11,608 nt of DNA from Solirubrobacteraceae bacterium (lineage in GTDB: Bacteria; Actinomycetota; Thermoleophilia; Solirubrobacterales; Solirubrobacteraceae): assembly GCA_030038955.1 (NCBI GenBank), contig JASHQV010000005.1, positions 1-11,608 of the forward strand. The letters run 5' to 3'. Each line of letters opens with the position of its first letter. Position 1 is the stretch's first letter. Under the pieces are notes generated by a model. That model was not told the DNA's origin and did not search any database. It worked only from the letters and a program-made list of their open reading frames with translations. The position numbers and the translations under genes were made by a program. This document shows positions 1 to 6,060 of this stretch, piece by piece.

Positions 1-683
1 AGGTGCCGGCGGACGACCGCGCTCGGCTTGTGCTGGATTCCCTCGGCCACCTCGCCCAGCTCGATCCGCACCTCGTCGCACGACAGCAGCCGCGCCTCGG
101 CCGCCTCGGCGAGCCCGATCCGGGCCCTGACCAGCAGCGACTTGACGCTCGGCACGGTCGTCTCCATCGATTCGGCGATCTGGTCGTAGGAGAGCGCGTC
201 CATCTCGCGCAGCACGAGCGCTGTGCGCTGGCTCTCCGGCAGCCGCTGGATGTCGCCGATCAGCAGGCGGAACGACTCGCGCGCATGGACCTTGTCAGCC
301 GCGCTGGCGCCGAACTCGTGGAGGTGGACGTCCATCGAGTCGACGCCCACCGCCTGGGTGCGGCGAAGGTGGTTGAGGCTGCGGTTGCGGGCGATCCGGT
401 ACAGCCACGGGCGCACGTTGATCGGTCGGTTGTCCGCGAGGATCGCGTTATAGGCGGCCGCCAGCACGTCCTGGAGGATGTCCTCGGCGTCCTCCCGGGA
501 TCCAAGCATGTGTCGGCAGAAGGCCAGCAGCCGCGCGTTGTAGCGAGCCACCAGCACCTCGAAAGCGGCGTCGCTGCCACGGCGGACGAGCGACACGAGC
601 CGCTCATCAGACTGCAGCCGCAGCAGCGGTGAGCGTCCGTGAAGAGCGATGCCGGCCGAGTATTTGAGCGCAGAGACTTCCAC
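1..683 (-). CDS. ECF-type sigma-70 family RNA polymerase sigma factor, C-terminus cut by window edge
   Basis: Probable extracytoplasmic-function sigma factor that directs RNA polymerase to a stress or envelope regulon. Read on the minus strand from GTG at 683, it gives 227 complete codons before the left edge. Region 2 spans about residues 27-108, with the typical AFEVLVARYNARLLAFCRHMLGS, DAEDILQDV and WLYRIARNRSLNHLRR elements. Region 4 spans about 135-190, with RLPESQRTALVLREMDALSYDQIAE followed by the helix-turn-helix end VPSVKSLLVRAR. After region 4, SCDEVRIELGEVAEG...AVVRRH resembles the first half of a putative zinc finger (Cys, then His before an expected CxxC) found at the end of some actinobacterial sigma factors; the rest is outside. 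GTG 683 was chosen because AGGAG lies 5 nt upstream and no in-frame ATG is nearby. It is transcribed away from the tRNA and mce operon. The family call is firm. The regulon and zinc finger are inference. Confidence 0.9.
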   Translation of the reverse strand, partial: MEVSALKYSAGIALHGRSPLLRLQSDERLVSLVRRGSDAAFEVLVARYNARLLAFCRHMLGSREDAEDILQDVLAAAYNAILADNRPINVRPWLYRIARNRSLNHLRRTQAVGVDSMDVHLHEFGASAADKVHARESFRLLIGDIQRLPESQRTALVLREMDALSYDQIAESMETTVPSVKSLLVRARIGLAEAAEARLLSCDEVRIELGEVAEGIQHKPSAVVRRH

Positions 684-688
684 CCAAG

Positions 689-693
689 CTCCT
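689..693 (-). promoter_or_regulatory. Shine-Dalgarno of the sigma factor gene
   Basis: On the minus strand AGGAG lies 5 nt before GTG 683. It decides the start of the sigma factor gene, since the other frames that are open here do not encode sigma regions 2 and 4. Confidence 0.7.
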
Positions 694-785
694 GAAGCGC
701 AGACTGCGTCGCCCGCATGGACACCGTAGCAGCGCCAAGGTTGCGCATGCAGTCTCGCGAATCGCCGCGCGTCCACGTCCCCGCT

Positions 786-858
786 TCGATGCGCACCCGC
801 CTGCGCTCCCCCTCCCCTCACGACCGCCGTCGCCGCGTCGATGCGCACCCGCCCGCGC
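786..858. repeat. 21-bp direct repeat pair upstream of tRNA-Leu
   Basis: Two copies at 786-806 and 838-858 begin TCGATGCGCACCCGCC and differ at one base (T802 versus C854). They are 52 bp apart, start to start, with a pyrimidine-rich spacer. The second copy ends 4 bp before the putative tRNA -10 element (862-867), so the repeat sits where an upstream promoter element or operator would lie. The 684-876 interval holds no gene that I can support. Confidence 0.6.
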
Positions 859-861
859 CTC

Positions 862-867
862 TAACAT
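862..867 (+). promoter_or_regulatory. Candidate -10 element for tRNA-Leu
   Basis: TAACAT (862-867) matches four of six positions of TATAAT and lies 9 nt before the mature tRNA 5' end. No convincing TTGACA-like -35 sits 16-19 bp upstream, so this is a candidate only. Confidence 0.35.
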
Positions 868-876
868 GCCGCTCAC

Positions 877-961
877 GCCCGGGTAGACAAATCGGCAAAG
901 TCGGCGCTCTTAAAAAGCGCTGCCCGCAAGGGCATTGCGGGTTCGAGTCCCGCCCCGGGTA
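877..961 (+). tRNA. tRNA-Leu, anticodon UAA
   Basis: Class II tRNA that folds by hand. Acceptor stem is 877-883 with 954-960, the first pair being a G-U wobble. D stem GAC/GTC is 886-888 with 900-902, with the conserved GG at 894-895. Anticodon stem GCGCT/AGCGC is 904-908 with 916-920, enclosing the seven-base loop CTTAAAA. The anticodon is TAA at 911-913, which reads UUA and probably UUG. The long variable arm (921-936) forms a TGCCC/GGGCA stem with a GCAA loop. T arm GCGGG-TTCGAGT-CCCGC is 937-953, and the discriminator base is A961. Anticodon, long variable arm and A73 agree on leucine. The 3' CCA is not encoded (TCT follows), so it must be added after transcription. tRNA genes are common integration sites, but I saw no second copy of its 3' end in the window. 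Confidence 0.95.
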
Positions 962-970
962 TCTACTGGG

Positions 971-997
971 GGCGCGTGCTCGGCGTCAGCGCGCGCC
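971..997 (+). terminator. GC-rich hairpin just after tRNA-Leu, possible terminator
   Basis: GGCGCGTGC (971-979) pairs with GCGCGCGCC (989-997) over 9 bp with one G-U pair, enclosing a 9-nt loop. It starts 9 nt after the tRNA 3' end. There is no U-tract, so it would be a U-less actinobacterial-type terminator or a processing barrier. It would isolate the tRNA transcript from the mce operon. Confidence 0.45.
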
Positions 998-1006
998 AGA
1001 GTCCAC

Positions 1007-1024
1007 TGAACGTGACAGTTCACG
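1007..1024. promoter_or_regulatory. Nested inverted repeat, operator candidate upstream of mce promoter
   Basis: Two overlapping inverted repeats lie about 40 bp upstream of the putative mce -35. TGAAC (1007-1011) pairs with GTTCA (1018-1022), and CGTGA (1011-1015) pairs with TCACG (1020-1024). The size suits a dimeric regulator, but arms of 5 bp can occur by chance. Confidence 0.3.
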
Positions 1025-1061
1025 CCTGCCACAACCCCAGCCCCGCCGCGACGGTTCCCAG

Positions 1062-1091
1062 TTGACGGCGCATCTCGCGCCTTGCTAGCGT
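1062..1091 (+). promoter_or_regulatory. Candidate housekeeping promoter of the mce operon
   Basis: TTGACG (1062-1067) is followed after 18 bp by TAGCGT (1086-1091). This is a near-consensus -35 and a -10 of the form usual in high-GC actinobacteria. Transcription would start near 1098, leaving a leader of roughly 135 nt before GTG 1235. It is the only good promoter-like pair I see between the tRNA and the first mce gene. Confidence 0.6.
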
Positions 1092-1097
1092 CGCCGG

Positions 1098-1207
1098 CCA
1101 GGCAAGAAGCGCGCGATGCATCCAGGCGGAGCGCGTGAGATCCAGGCAGGAAGCGCGCGATGCATCCAGGCAGAGCGCGTGAGGCAGGCCAGGCAGGAGC
1201 GCGTGAG
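1098..1207 (+). repeat. Tandem repeat array in the mce leader (44-bp unit, five CCAGGC sub-units)
   Basis: Bases 1098-1139 recur at 1142-1183 with two mismatches (1105/1149 and 1128/1172), a period of 44 bp. A third, shortened copy starts at 1189. Each unit splits into sub-units opening with CCAGGC at 1098, 1122, 1142, 1166 and 1189, followed by purines and AGCGCG(C/T)GA. The period is not a multiple of three and no frame is conserved, so it is probably not coding. It lies almost exactly in the predicted 5' UTR, where repeated GCGCGC tracts could pair in alternative ways. Confidence 0.8.
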
Positions 1208-1222
1208 CGTGTTGGTCGAGGC

Positions 1223-1227
1223 GGGAG
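1223..1227 (+). promoter_or_regulatory. Shine-Dalgarno of the first mce gene
   Basis: GGGAG at 1223-1227 lies 7 nt before GTG 1235 and favours that start over the in-frame ATG at 1160, which lies inside the leader repeats. Confidence 0.6.
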
Positions 1228-1234
1228 TGTCCAG

Positions 1235-2635
1235 GTGCGTAACGCGAGTTTGATCGGCCGGATCGCAGGGATCGGCGCGGTTGCGCTCGCGGTGGTCGCG
1301 GCTGCCTTGATCGTGCTCGGCAGTGGCGCTTCGTACACGGTGCGAGCGGTGTTCGAGAACGCCAGCCAGATCGTCACCGGCGATCTCGTCGAGGTCGGGG
1401 GCGCGCCGATCGGCACGGTCAGCAAGATCGCGCTCACCCCCGATGGGCGCGCGGCACTGACGCTGAACATCACCGACAGCAGGTTCACGCCGCTGCGCCA
1501 GGGGACGGAGGCGACGATCCGCGAGCTGTCGCTGTCGGGCATCGCCAACCGCTACGTGGACCTCAACATGGGTCCGCCGAACAACCGCGTCATCCCCAGC
1601 GGGGGGACGATCAGCGAGACCAACACGACCAGCGAGGTCGATCTCGACGAGCTGTTTGACACGCTCAACACCCCCACCCGCCGGGGGCTGCAAGAGCTGA
1701 TCCAGGGCACCGCCTCCGAGTACGCCGGCGCCGGCAAGAAGGCGCAGATCGCCTGGCAGTACCTGAACCCGGCGGTCGCCTCCTCGACGATGCTGTTCGA
1801 CGAGCTGAACCAGGACACCTCCAAGTTCACGCGGTTCGTGGTCAAGTCGGGGGACCTGTTCACGACGATCGCCCAGCGTCAGGCGGATCTCACCTCGCTG
1901 GTCAAGAGCCTGTCGACGACCACGCAGGCGCTGGCCGCCCAGCACACGGCGCTTTCAGATGCGATCGGGGAGCTGCCGGGCTTCATGCGCCTGGCCAACA
2001 CGACGTTCGTGAACCTGCGCACCGCGCTTGGCGTGCTGACCCCGCTCGTCAACGCCTCGAAGCCGGTCGCGCCGAAGCTGGACAGGCTGCTGGTCGAGCT
2101 GCGGCCGCTGGCCGAAGACTCGGTTCCGACCGTGCGCGACCTGGCCGCGATCGTCTCCAAGCCGGGGCCGGACAACGACCTGACCGACCTGACGCGACTG
2201 GGCGTGCCGCTGGCCGACGCGACCGTGCGCGACGTCGAGGCCGACGGCAAGCTGCGGCGCGGCGCCTTCCCCGAGTCGACGGTCGCGCTGGACGACTCGA
2301 CTCCGGAGCTGGCGTTTGCGCGTCCGTACTCGGTCGACCTGACCGGCTGGTTCGAGGGCTTCTCGCACCCCGGTGGCTACGACGCCAACGGTGGCTACAG
2401 CCGGGTTGCGCCGGTCGTCGGCGTGTCGTCGTTGAACGACGACACGATCGACTTCCAGCCGTCGCTGTTCGACGCGGCGCTGCGCAAGGTGGCGGCCTAC
2501 GGCACGAGCACCACTGCCGGTGCGGTCACCACCAACGACGGCGACCGGTGTCCCGGCTCGATGGAGCGCGGCGCCATGTGGTACCCGTACTCCGGCTACG
2601 CGTGTAGCCCCAACCAGCAGCCGACAGGGTCATGA
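1235..2635 (+). CDS. MCE/MlaD-family protein, first of six (MceA position)
   Basis: Predicted subunit of an Mce lipid or sterol importer: membrane-anchored, with its bulk outside the cytoplasmic membrane. From GTG 1235 it has 466 residues. One hydrophobic anchor spans about 8-28. The MCE domain spans about 34-113, with the GDLVEVGGAPIGTVSKI core and NRYVDLNMG at its end. A DLDELFDTLNTPTRRGL motif (137-152), shared with the five other members, opens a long Ala/Thr/Leu-rich helical stretch. A separate C-terminal region contains WFEGFSHPGGYDANGGY. The only two cysteines are near the end (DRCPG and YACSP), which suggests a disulfide. An in-frame ATG at 1160 would add 25 residues of repeat-encoded, Arg/Gly-rich sequence; I prefer 1235 because of the ribosome site and a normal anchor position. 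Its stop overlaps the next start as ATGA (2632-2635). No YrbE/MlaE permease precedes it. Confidence 0.93.
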   Translation: MRNASLIGRIAGIGAVALAVVAAALIVLGSGASYTVRAVFENASQIVTGDLVEVGGAPIGTVSKIALTPDGRAALTLNITDSRFTPLRQGTEATIRELSLSGIANRYVDLNMGPPNNRVIPSGGTISETNTTSEVDLDELFDTLNTPTRRGLQELIQGTASEYAGAGKKAQIAWQYLNPAVASSTMLFDELNQDTSKFTRFVVKSGDLFTTIAQRQADLTSLVKSLSTTTQALAAQHTALSDAIGELPGFMRLANTTFVNLRTALGVLTPLVNASKPVAPKLDRLLVELRPLAEDSVPTVRDLAAIVSKPGPDNDLTDLTRLGVPLADATVRDVEADGKLRRGAFPESTVALDDSTPELAFARPYSVDLTGWFEGFSHPGGYDANGGYSRVAPVVGVSSLNDDTIDFQPSLFDAALRKVAAYGTSTTAGAVTTNDGDRCPGSMERGAMWYPYSGYACSPNQQPTGS

Positions 2636-4335
2636 AGCGAGTCGTGACGAGCGCGGCGATCCTGCTGGCGGTGGCCGCCTTCGTGGTCGTCACGACCGGC
2701 GCGGCGGGCAACCACGCGCACGCGACGTCCTACCGGATCGAGTTCGACAACGCGTTCGGGCTCGTCACCGGTGCCGACTTCAAGGTCTCCGGCGTGCCCG
2801 CCGGGACGATCTCGAAGATCGGCCTCGACCAGAAGAACCTGCGGGCGATCGTGACCGTCACGGTGACCCAGCCCGGACTCGCCGCCTTCCACTCGAGCGC
2901 CACCTGCGACTCCGAGCCGCAGTCGCTGATCGGCGAGTACTTCGTCTCATGCGATCCCGGGACGAGCGGGCCGCTGCTGCACTCCGGGGCGCTGATCCCG
3001 GTCACGCACACGACCTCCACGATCCCCTTTGACCTGATCCTCGACATCTTCCAGATGCCCGAGCGCGAAGGCCTATCGCTGCTGATCAACTCGCTCGGCG
3101 CCGGCGTCGCCGCCCGCTCGGGGGACCTGCAAGCCGCGCTCGACCGCGCCCTGCCGGCGCTGCGCGAGACCGACAACCTGCTGAACCTGCTGGCGGGCGA
3201 CTCGCACACGCTGCAGGCGCTGACCGCCAGCTCCGACAAGGTCGTGACCGCCCTGGCCGACAACACCGGCGCGATCACCCGGTTCGTCGAGTACGCCGAT
3301 CGCGCCGCCACCAACACCGCGGCGCAGAAGACCTCGCTCAAGCAGAGCCTGGCGGACCTCCCAGGGTTCCTCGCGCAGCTGCGACCAGCGATGCAGAAGC
3401 TCGGCGCCGCCGCGAAGTCGAACACGCCGGTCGTGGAGAACCTGCACGCCGCATCGAGCGAGCTCGATCGGCTGTTCACTGACCTACCGGGGTTCGCCCA
3501 CTCGGCGCTGCCCGCGATCCGGGCGCTCGGCAAGGCCTCGGTGACCGGCAAGGCCGCGGTGACCGCCGCCAAGCCGACGGTCGCCGAGCTGAACAAGTTC
3601 TCCCAGCCGACGCCGGAGCTGGCCAAGAACCTGTCGATTGTGCTGCCGGACCTGGATACCCAGAGCCGGGCGGTCGAGCCGAACTCGCGTAGCCCCGGCG
3701 GCAAGGGCTACAGCGGCCTCGAGGCGCTGCTGCAGTTCGTCTTCAACCTCGCCGGGGCGACCAGCTACTACGGGCAGTACGGGCACGAGCTTGCCGTCGA
3801 CGCGTTCGTCAGCGACATGTGCTCGCCGTACGCGAGTCCGCAGTCGGTCGCCAACAGTCTGTCCGAGTACGGGTCGTCCTATCGATCGTGCTACTCGTGG
3901 CTCGGCCCCAACCAACCGGGCGTCAACGAGACCGATCCGTCGGATCCAAGCGCCTGCGTGCCCGATCCGGGCGGCGCACCTCCAGGTCGCAAGGGGCCAT
4001 CGACGACCGCCTGCAAGCTGTCGGCGTCTTCGTCGACGTCGGCATCGGCCAAACCGAGCAAGCGCAGCAGCAGCAAGCCCGTGAGCGGCTCGAAGAAGTC
4101 GTCGAGCGCGACCGGGAAGGCACCGAGCACGATCAAGAAGGCCACCTCGACGGTCAAGAAGATCGTCTCGGCGCTGAAGGGGGCGGTGGGAAAGAAGAAG
4201 AAGAAGCTCACGGAGACGTTGACCAAGGCGCTCGGGTCGCTGCTCGGGAGTGGCACTGGCACCAGCTCGAGCGGCGGCGGCTCGAGCACGACGAGCGAGG
4301 CGCGGGAGCTCCTCGACTACCTGCTGTCGCCATGA
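2632..4335 (+). CDS. MCE/MlaD-family protein with long Ser/Lys-rich C-terminal tail (second of six)
   Basis: Second MCE subunit, 567 residues, the longest of the set. Anchor at about 6-24; MCE domain about 34-110 with GADFKVSGVPAGTISKI. The shared post-MCE motif is divergent (IPFDLILDIFQMPEREGL, 131-148). A helical region follows, then a tyrosine-rich segment (ATSYYGQYGHELAVDAFVSD). From about residue 460 to the end the protein becomes a Ser/Lys/Thr low-complexity tail with a run of five lysines (AVGKKKKKLTETLTKAL) and a Gly/Ser stretch, ending in a short predicted helix (EARELLDYLLSP). No sibling has such a tail; it may contact anionic lipid or cell-wall polymer, which is inference. It has six cysteines, two inside the MCE domain (92, 107) and four near residues 400-460. 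It has no clear ribosome site of its own and overlaps the upstream gene by ATGA, implying translational coupling. Its stop overlaps a 35-codon ORF. Confidence 0.93.
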   Translation: MKRVVTSAAILLAVAAFVVVTTGAAGNHAHATSYRIEFDNAFGLVTGADFKVSGVPAGTISKIGLDQKNLRAIVTVTVTQPGLAAFHSSATCDSEPQSLIGEYFVSCDPGTSGPLLHSGALIPVTHTTSTIPFDLILDIFQMPEREGLSLLINSLGAGVAARSGDLQAALDRALPALRETDNLLNLLAGDSHTLQALTASSDKVVTALADNTGAITRFVEYADRAATNTAAQKTSLKQSLADLPGFLAQLRPAMQKLGAAAKSNTPVVENLHAASSELDRLFTDLPGFAHSALPAIRALGKASVTGKAAVTAAKPTVAELNKFSQPTPELAKNLSIVLPDLDTQSRAVEPNSRSPGGKGYSGLEALLQFVFNLAGATSYYGQYGHELAVDAFVSDMCSPYASPQSVANSLSEYGSSYRSCYSWLGPNQPGVNETDPSDPSACVPDPGGAPPGRKGPSTTACKLSASSSTSASAKPSKRSSSKPVSGSKKSSSATGKAPSTIKKATSTVKKIVSALKGAVGKKKKKLTETLTKALGSLLGSGTGTSSSGGGSSTTSEARELLDYLLSP

Positions 4336-4439
4336 GCAGCTCCATGCCAGTGAGCACGTCCATGCCCGTTAGCAAGTCTGTCGCCGTGAGTACGTCCGTC
4401 GTCGTGGCCGGCGCGCTCGCCGTGAGGAGCGACGCGTGA
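4332..4439 (+). CDS. Bridging mini-ORF, 35 aa, between mce genes 2 and 3
   Basis: ATG 4332 overlaps the mce2 stop as ATGA. Its own TGA (4437-4439) overlaps the mce3 GTG start as GTGA, so it fills the junction exactly. The peptide is MSSS, then the repeat units MPVSTS, MPVSKS, VAVSTS, then VVVAGALAVRSDA: Ser/Val-rich and more hydrophobic in its second half. Units 1 and 2 differ at four bases, three of them silent (CCA/CCC, GTG/GTT, TCC/TCT), with one Thr to Lys change, hinting at selection on the peptide. No ribosome site precedes it, so it would be translated by re-initiation after mce2. I recognise no family. Its role could be a real micropeptide, a ribosome relay that keeps mce3 coupled, or a duplicated start region, since GTGAGCAC also opens mce3. 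Confidence 0.5.
   Translation: MSSSMPVSTSMPVSKSVAVSTSVVVAGALAVRSDA
4344..4397 (+). repeat. 18-bp in-frame tandem repeat, three units
   Basis: Units at 4344-4361, 4362-4379 and 4380-4397 encode MPVSTS, MPVSKS and VAVSTS. The preceding 12 bases (ATGAGCAGCTCC) look like a partial fourth copy. The period is a multiple of three, so the mini-ORF frame survives gain or loss of units. Confidence 0.7.
4424..4429 (+). promoter_or_regulatory. Strong Shine-Dalgarno for mce3, inside the mini-ORF end
   Basis: GAGGAG at 4424-4429 is 6 nt before GTG 4436. It is the strongest internal ribosome site in the operon and supports 4436 as the start of the third mce gene. Confidence 0.7.
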
Positions 4440-6022
4440 GCACCACGATCCGCCCCCCCACGGGCTCGCGCCCGCCCGCCTCCGGCCCGGAGCGACGCCC
4501 GTCGCGCCCCGGCCGGCCGACGTCCGCGTTCGCCAACCCCGTGCTGATCGGCGCGGTCACGGTGCTGGTCGTGCTCGTCGGCGTGCTGCTCGCCTACCAG
4601 GCGAACGCCGGGCTGCCGTTCGTGCCGTCCCGCGAGCTCAAGGTCGACATCTCGAACGGCTCCGACCTGGTCGCGGGCAATGACGTGCTCGAGTCCGGCA
4701 CGCGCATCGGATTCGTCAAGTCGATGCGGTCGATCGTGCTCCCCAACGGACAGCCGGCGGCGCAGCTGATCCTCGACCTCAACACCACCCAGGGGAAGCT
4801 GCCGGTCGACTCGACCGCGACGATCCTTTCGCGCTCGGTGCTGGGCGAGAAGTACGTGAGCATCACCGTCGGCCACTCGCCTCGGATCTTCAAGGACGGG
4901 GCGACGATGCCGATCAGCCAGACCAGCGTGCCGGTCCGCCTGGATCAGATCTACGACTCGTACAACGGGCCGACACGAGCCGCGGTGGCCCAGAACCTGG
5001 TTGGCTTCGGCGACGCGCTGGCCGGTCGCGGCTCGGCGATCAACGACACGATCGCCGCGCTGCCGTCGCTGTTCGGGCACCTCGCGCCGGTCGCCCAGTA
5101 CCTGTCGGCGCCCAGCACCGAGCTGACGCGCTTCCTGCGCTCGCTGAACGCTTTCACCAGCGCGGTCGCCCCGGTCGCGCAGACGAACGTGCAGCTGTTC
5201 GCCGACATGGCCACCACCTTCGAGGCGATCTCCCAGAGCCCGAGCGACTTGCAGGACACGATCAAGGAGTCGCCCGCGACGCTCGCGACCTCGACCCGGT
5301 CGCTCGCAGCGCAGCAGCCGCTCCTGACCAACCTGACGACGCTCGGCACCGAGCTGACGCCGGCCACGCAGGAGCTGCGGGTCGCACTGCCCAACATCAA
5401 CCCGGCGATCGAGGCCGGCACGCGGACACTGATCCGCACGCCGTCGCTGGACCAGCACCTGCAGCAGGTGATGAGCTCGCTGAAGACGCTGGCCGAGGCG
5501 CCGAGCACCGGCGTCGCCCTCAACGGCCTGACTGCGACCGTCGACGTGCTCAACCCGACCGTGCGCTACCTGGGCCCGTTCGTGACCGTATGCAACGACT
5601 GGAACTACTGGTGGACGTACCTGGCCGGCGATCTCGACGAGGAGACCAACGACGGCTACGCCCAGCGGGCGCTGCTGAACTTCGCCAACCCGCTCGAGAC
5701 GAACAACGTCGGCAGCCAGGGAGCCACCGCACCCGTCAACGGCGGCGCCCCGGCCGGCACCACCGAGGAGTATGCGCACGGTCCGGTGTACGGCGCCGCC
5801 GTCAGCAACAGCGGCGCCGCCGACTGCGAAACCGGCCAGCGCGGCTACCCGAAGAAGCTCAACCACCTCGATCCGCAGGGTCGCGACTTCGACACCGACT
5901 CCCACACGCCGGGCAACCAGGGTTCGACCTGGGACGGGGCCAGCCACGTCCCCAAGGGCGAGACGTTCACCCGCGTCCCCGAGCTCGGCTCGAAGCCCCC
6001 GTACGTCGCCTCCAACCAATGA
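4436..6022 (+). CDS. MCE/MlaD-family protein, third of six
   Basis: Third MCE subunit, 528 residues from GTG 4436. It has an unusually long, Pro/Arg/Ser-rich cytoplasmic N-terminus (about residues 1-33) before the membrane anchor (about 35-54). The MCE domain spans about 66-146, with GNDVLESGTRIGFVKSM and the well-preserved SVLGEKYVSITVG. The post-MCE motif VPVRLDQIYDSYNGPTRAAV (165-184) leads into the helical region. The C-terminal part carries NYWWTYLAGDLDEETNDGYA and a Gly/Asn-rich tail. There are two cysteines, both C-terminal (TVCNDW and ADCETG). It starts inside the stop of the preceding mini-ORF but has its own strong ribosome site, so it can be partly independent of upstream translation. 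Its stop overlaps the next mini-ORF start (ATGA, 6019-6022). Confidence 0.94.
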   Translation: MSTTIRPPTGSRPPASGPERRPSRPGRPTSAFANPVLIGAVTVLVVLVGVLLAYQANAGLPFVPSRELKVDISNGSDLVAGNDVLESGTRIGFVKSMRSIVLPNGQPAAQLILDLNTTQGKLPVDSTATILSRSVLGEKYVSITVGHSPRIFKDGATMPISQTSVPVRLDQIYDSYNGPTRAAVAQNLVGFGDALAGRGSAINDTIAALPSLFGHLAPVAQYLSAPSTELTRFLRSLNAFTSAVAPVAQTNVQLFADMATTFEAISQSPSDLQDTIKESPATLATSTRSLAAQQPLLTNLTTLGTELTPATQELRVALPNINPAIEAGTRTLIRTPSLDQHLQQVMSSLKTLAEAPSTGVALNGLTATVDVLNPTVRYLGPFVTVCNDWNYWWTYLAGDLDEETNDGYAQRALLNFANPLETNNVGSQGATAPVNGGAPAGTTEEYAHGPVYGAAVSNSGAADCETGQRGYPKKLNHLDPQGRDFDTDSHTPGNQGSTWDGASHVPKGETFTRVPELGSKPPYVASNQ

Positions 6023-6060
6023 GATCTGACCGTCGACCCATGCGATCTGATCGCCGACCC
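6019..6060 (+). repeat. 21-bp tandem repeat, two units with only synonymous differences
   Basis: Units at 6019-6039 and 6040-6060 both encode MRSDRRP. They differ at codon 2 (AGA/CGA), codon 4 (GAC/GAT) and codon 5 (CGT/CGC), all without changing the amino acid. Confidence 0.85.

Noticed and set aside
3..632. 209-codon plus-strand frame opposite the sigma factor
   Set aside because: The minus-strand frame contains sigma regions 2 and 4 in order; the plus frame is a composition artefact.
701..755. Inverted repeat AGACTGC (701-707) / GCAGTCT (749-755) around a possible TACGGT -10 of the sigma gene
   Set aside because: Arms of only 7 bp with a 41-bp gap, another AGACTGC occurs by chance in the coding region (609-615), and no -35 partner is seen.
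877..961. tRNA-Leu as an integration (att) site bounding a mobile island
   Set aside because: No integrase and no second copy of the tRNA 3' end found in the window; base composition does not visibly change.
1098..1207. CRISPR array
   Set aside because: Units are contiguous and degenerate without unique spacers of regular length; no cas genes nearby.
1160..1234. ATG 1160 as the start of the first mce gene
   Set aside because: It lies inside the 44-bp repeats, lacks a good ribosome site and adds 25 low-complexity residues; GTG 1235 has GGGAG at a normal distance.
1085..1945. 286-codon minus-strand frame across the leader and the start of mce1
   Set aside because: It is a shadow frame with repeated Arg/Ala-rich ends produced by the leader repeats; no recognisable domain and no ribosome site.
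4208..6019. 603-codon open frame on the minus strand opposite mce3
   Set aside because: Arg/Gly/Val-rich, low-information translation typical of the antisense of GC-rich codons; the plus strand encodes clear MCE domains. The same applies to minus-strand frames at 5967-7430, 7642-8793 and 9126-10535.
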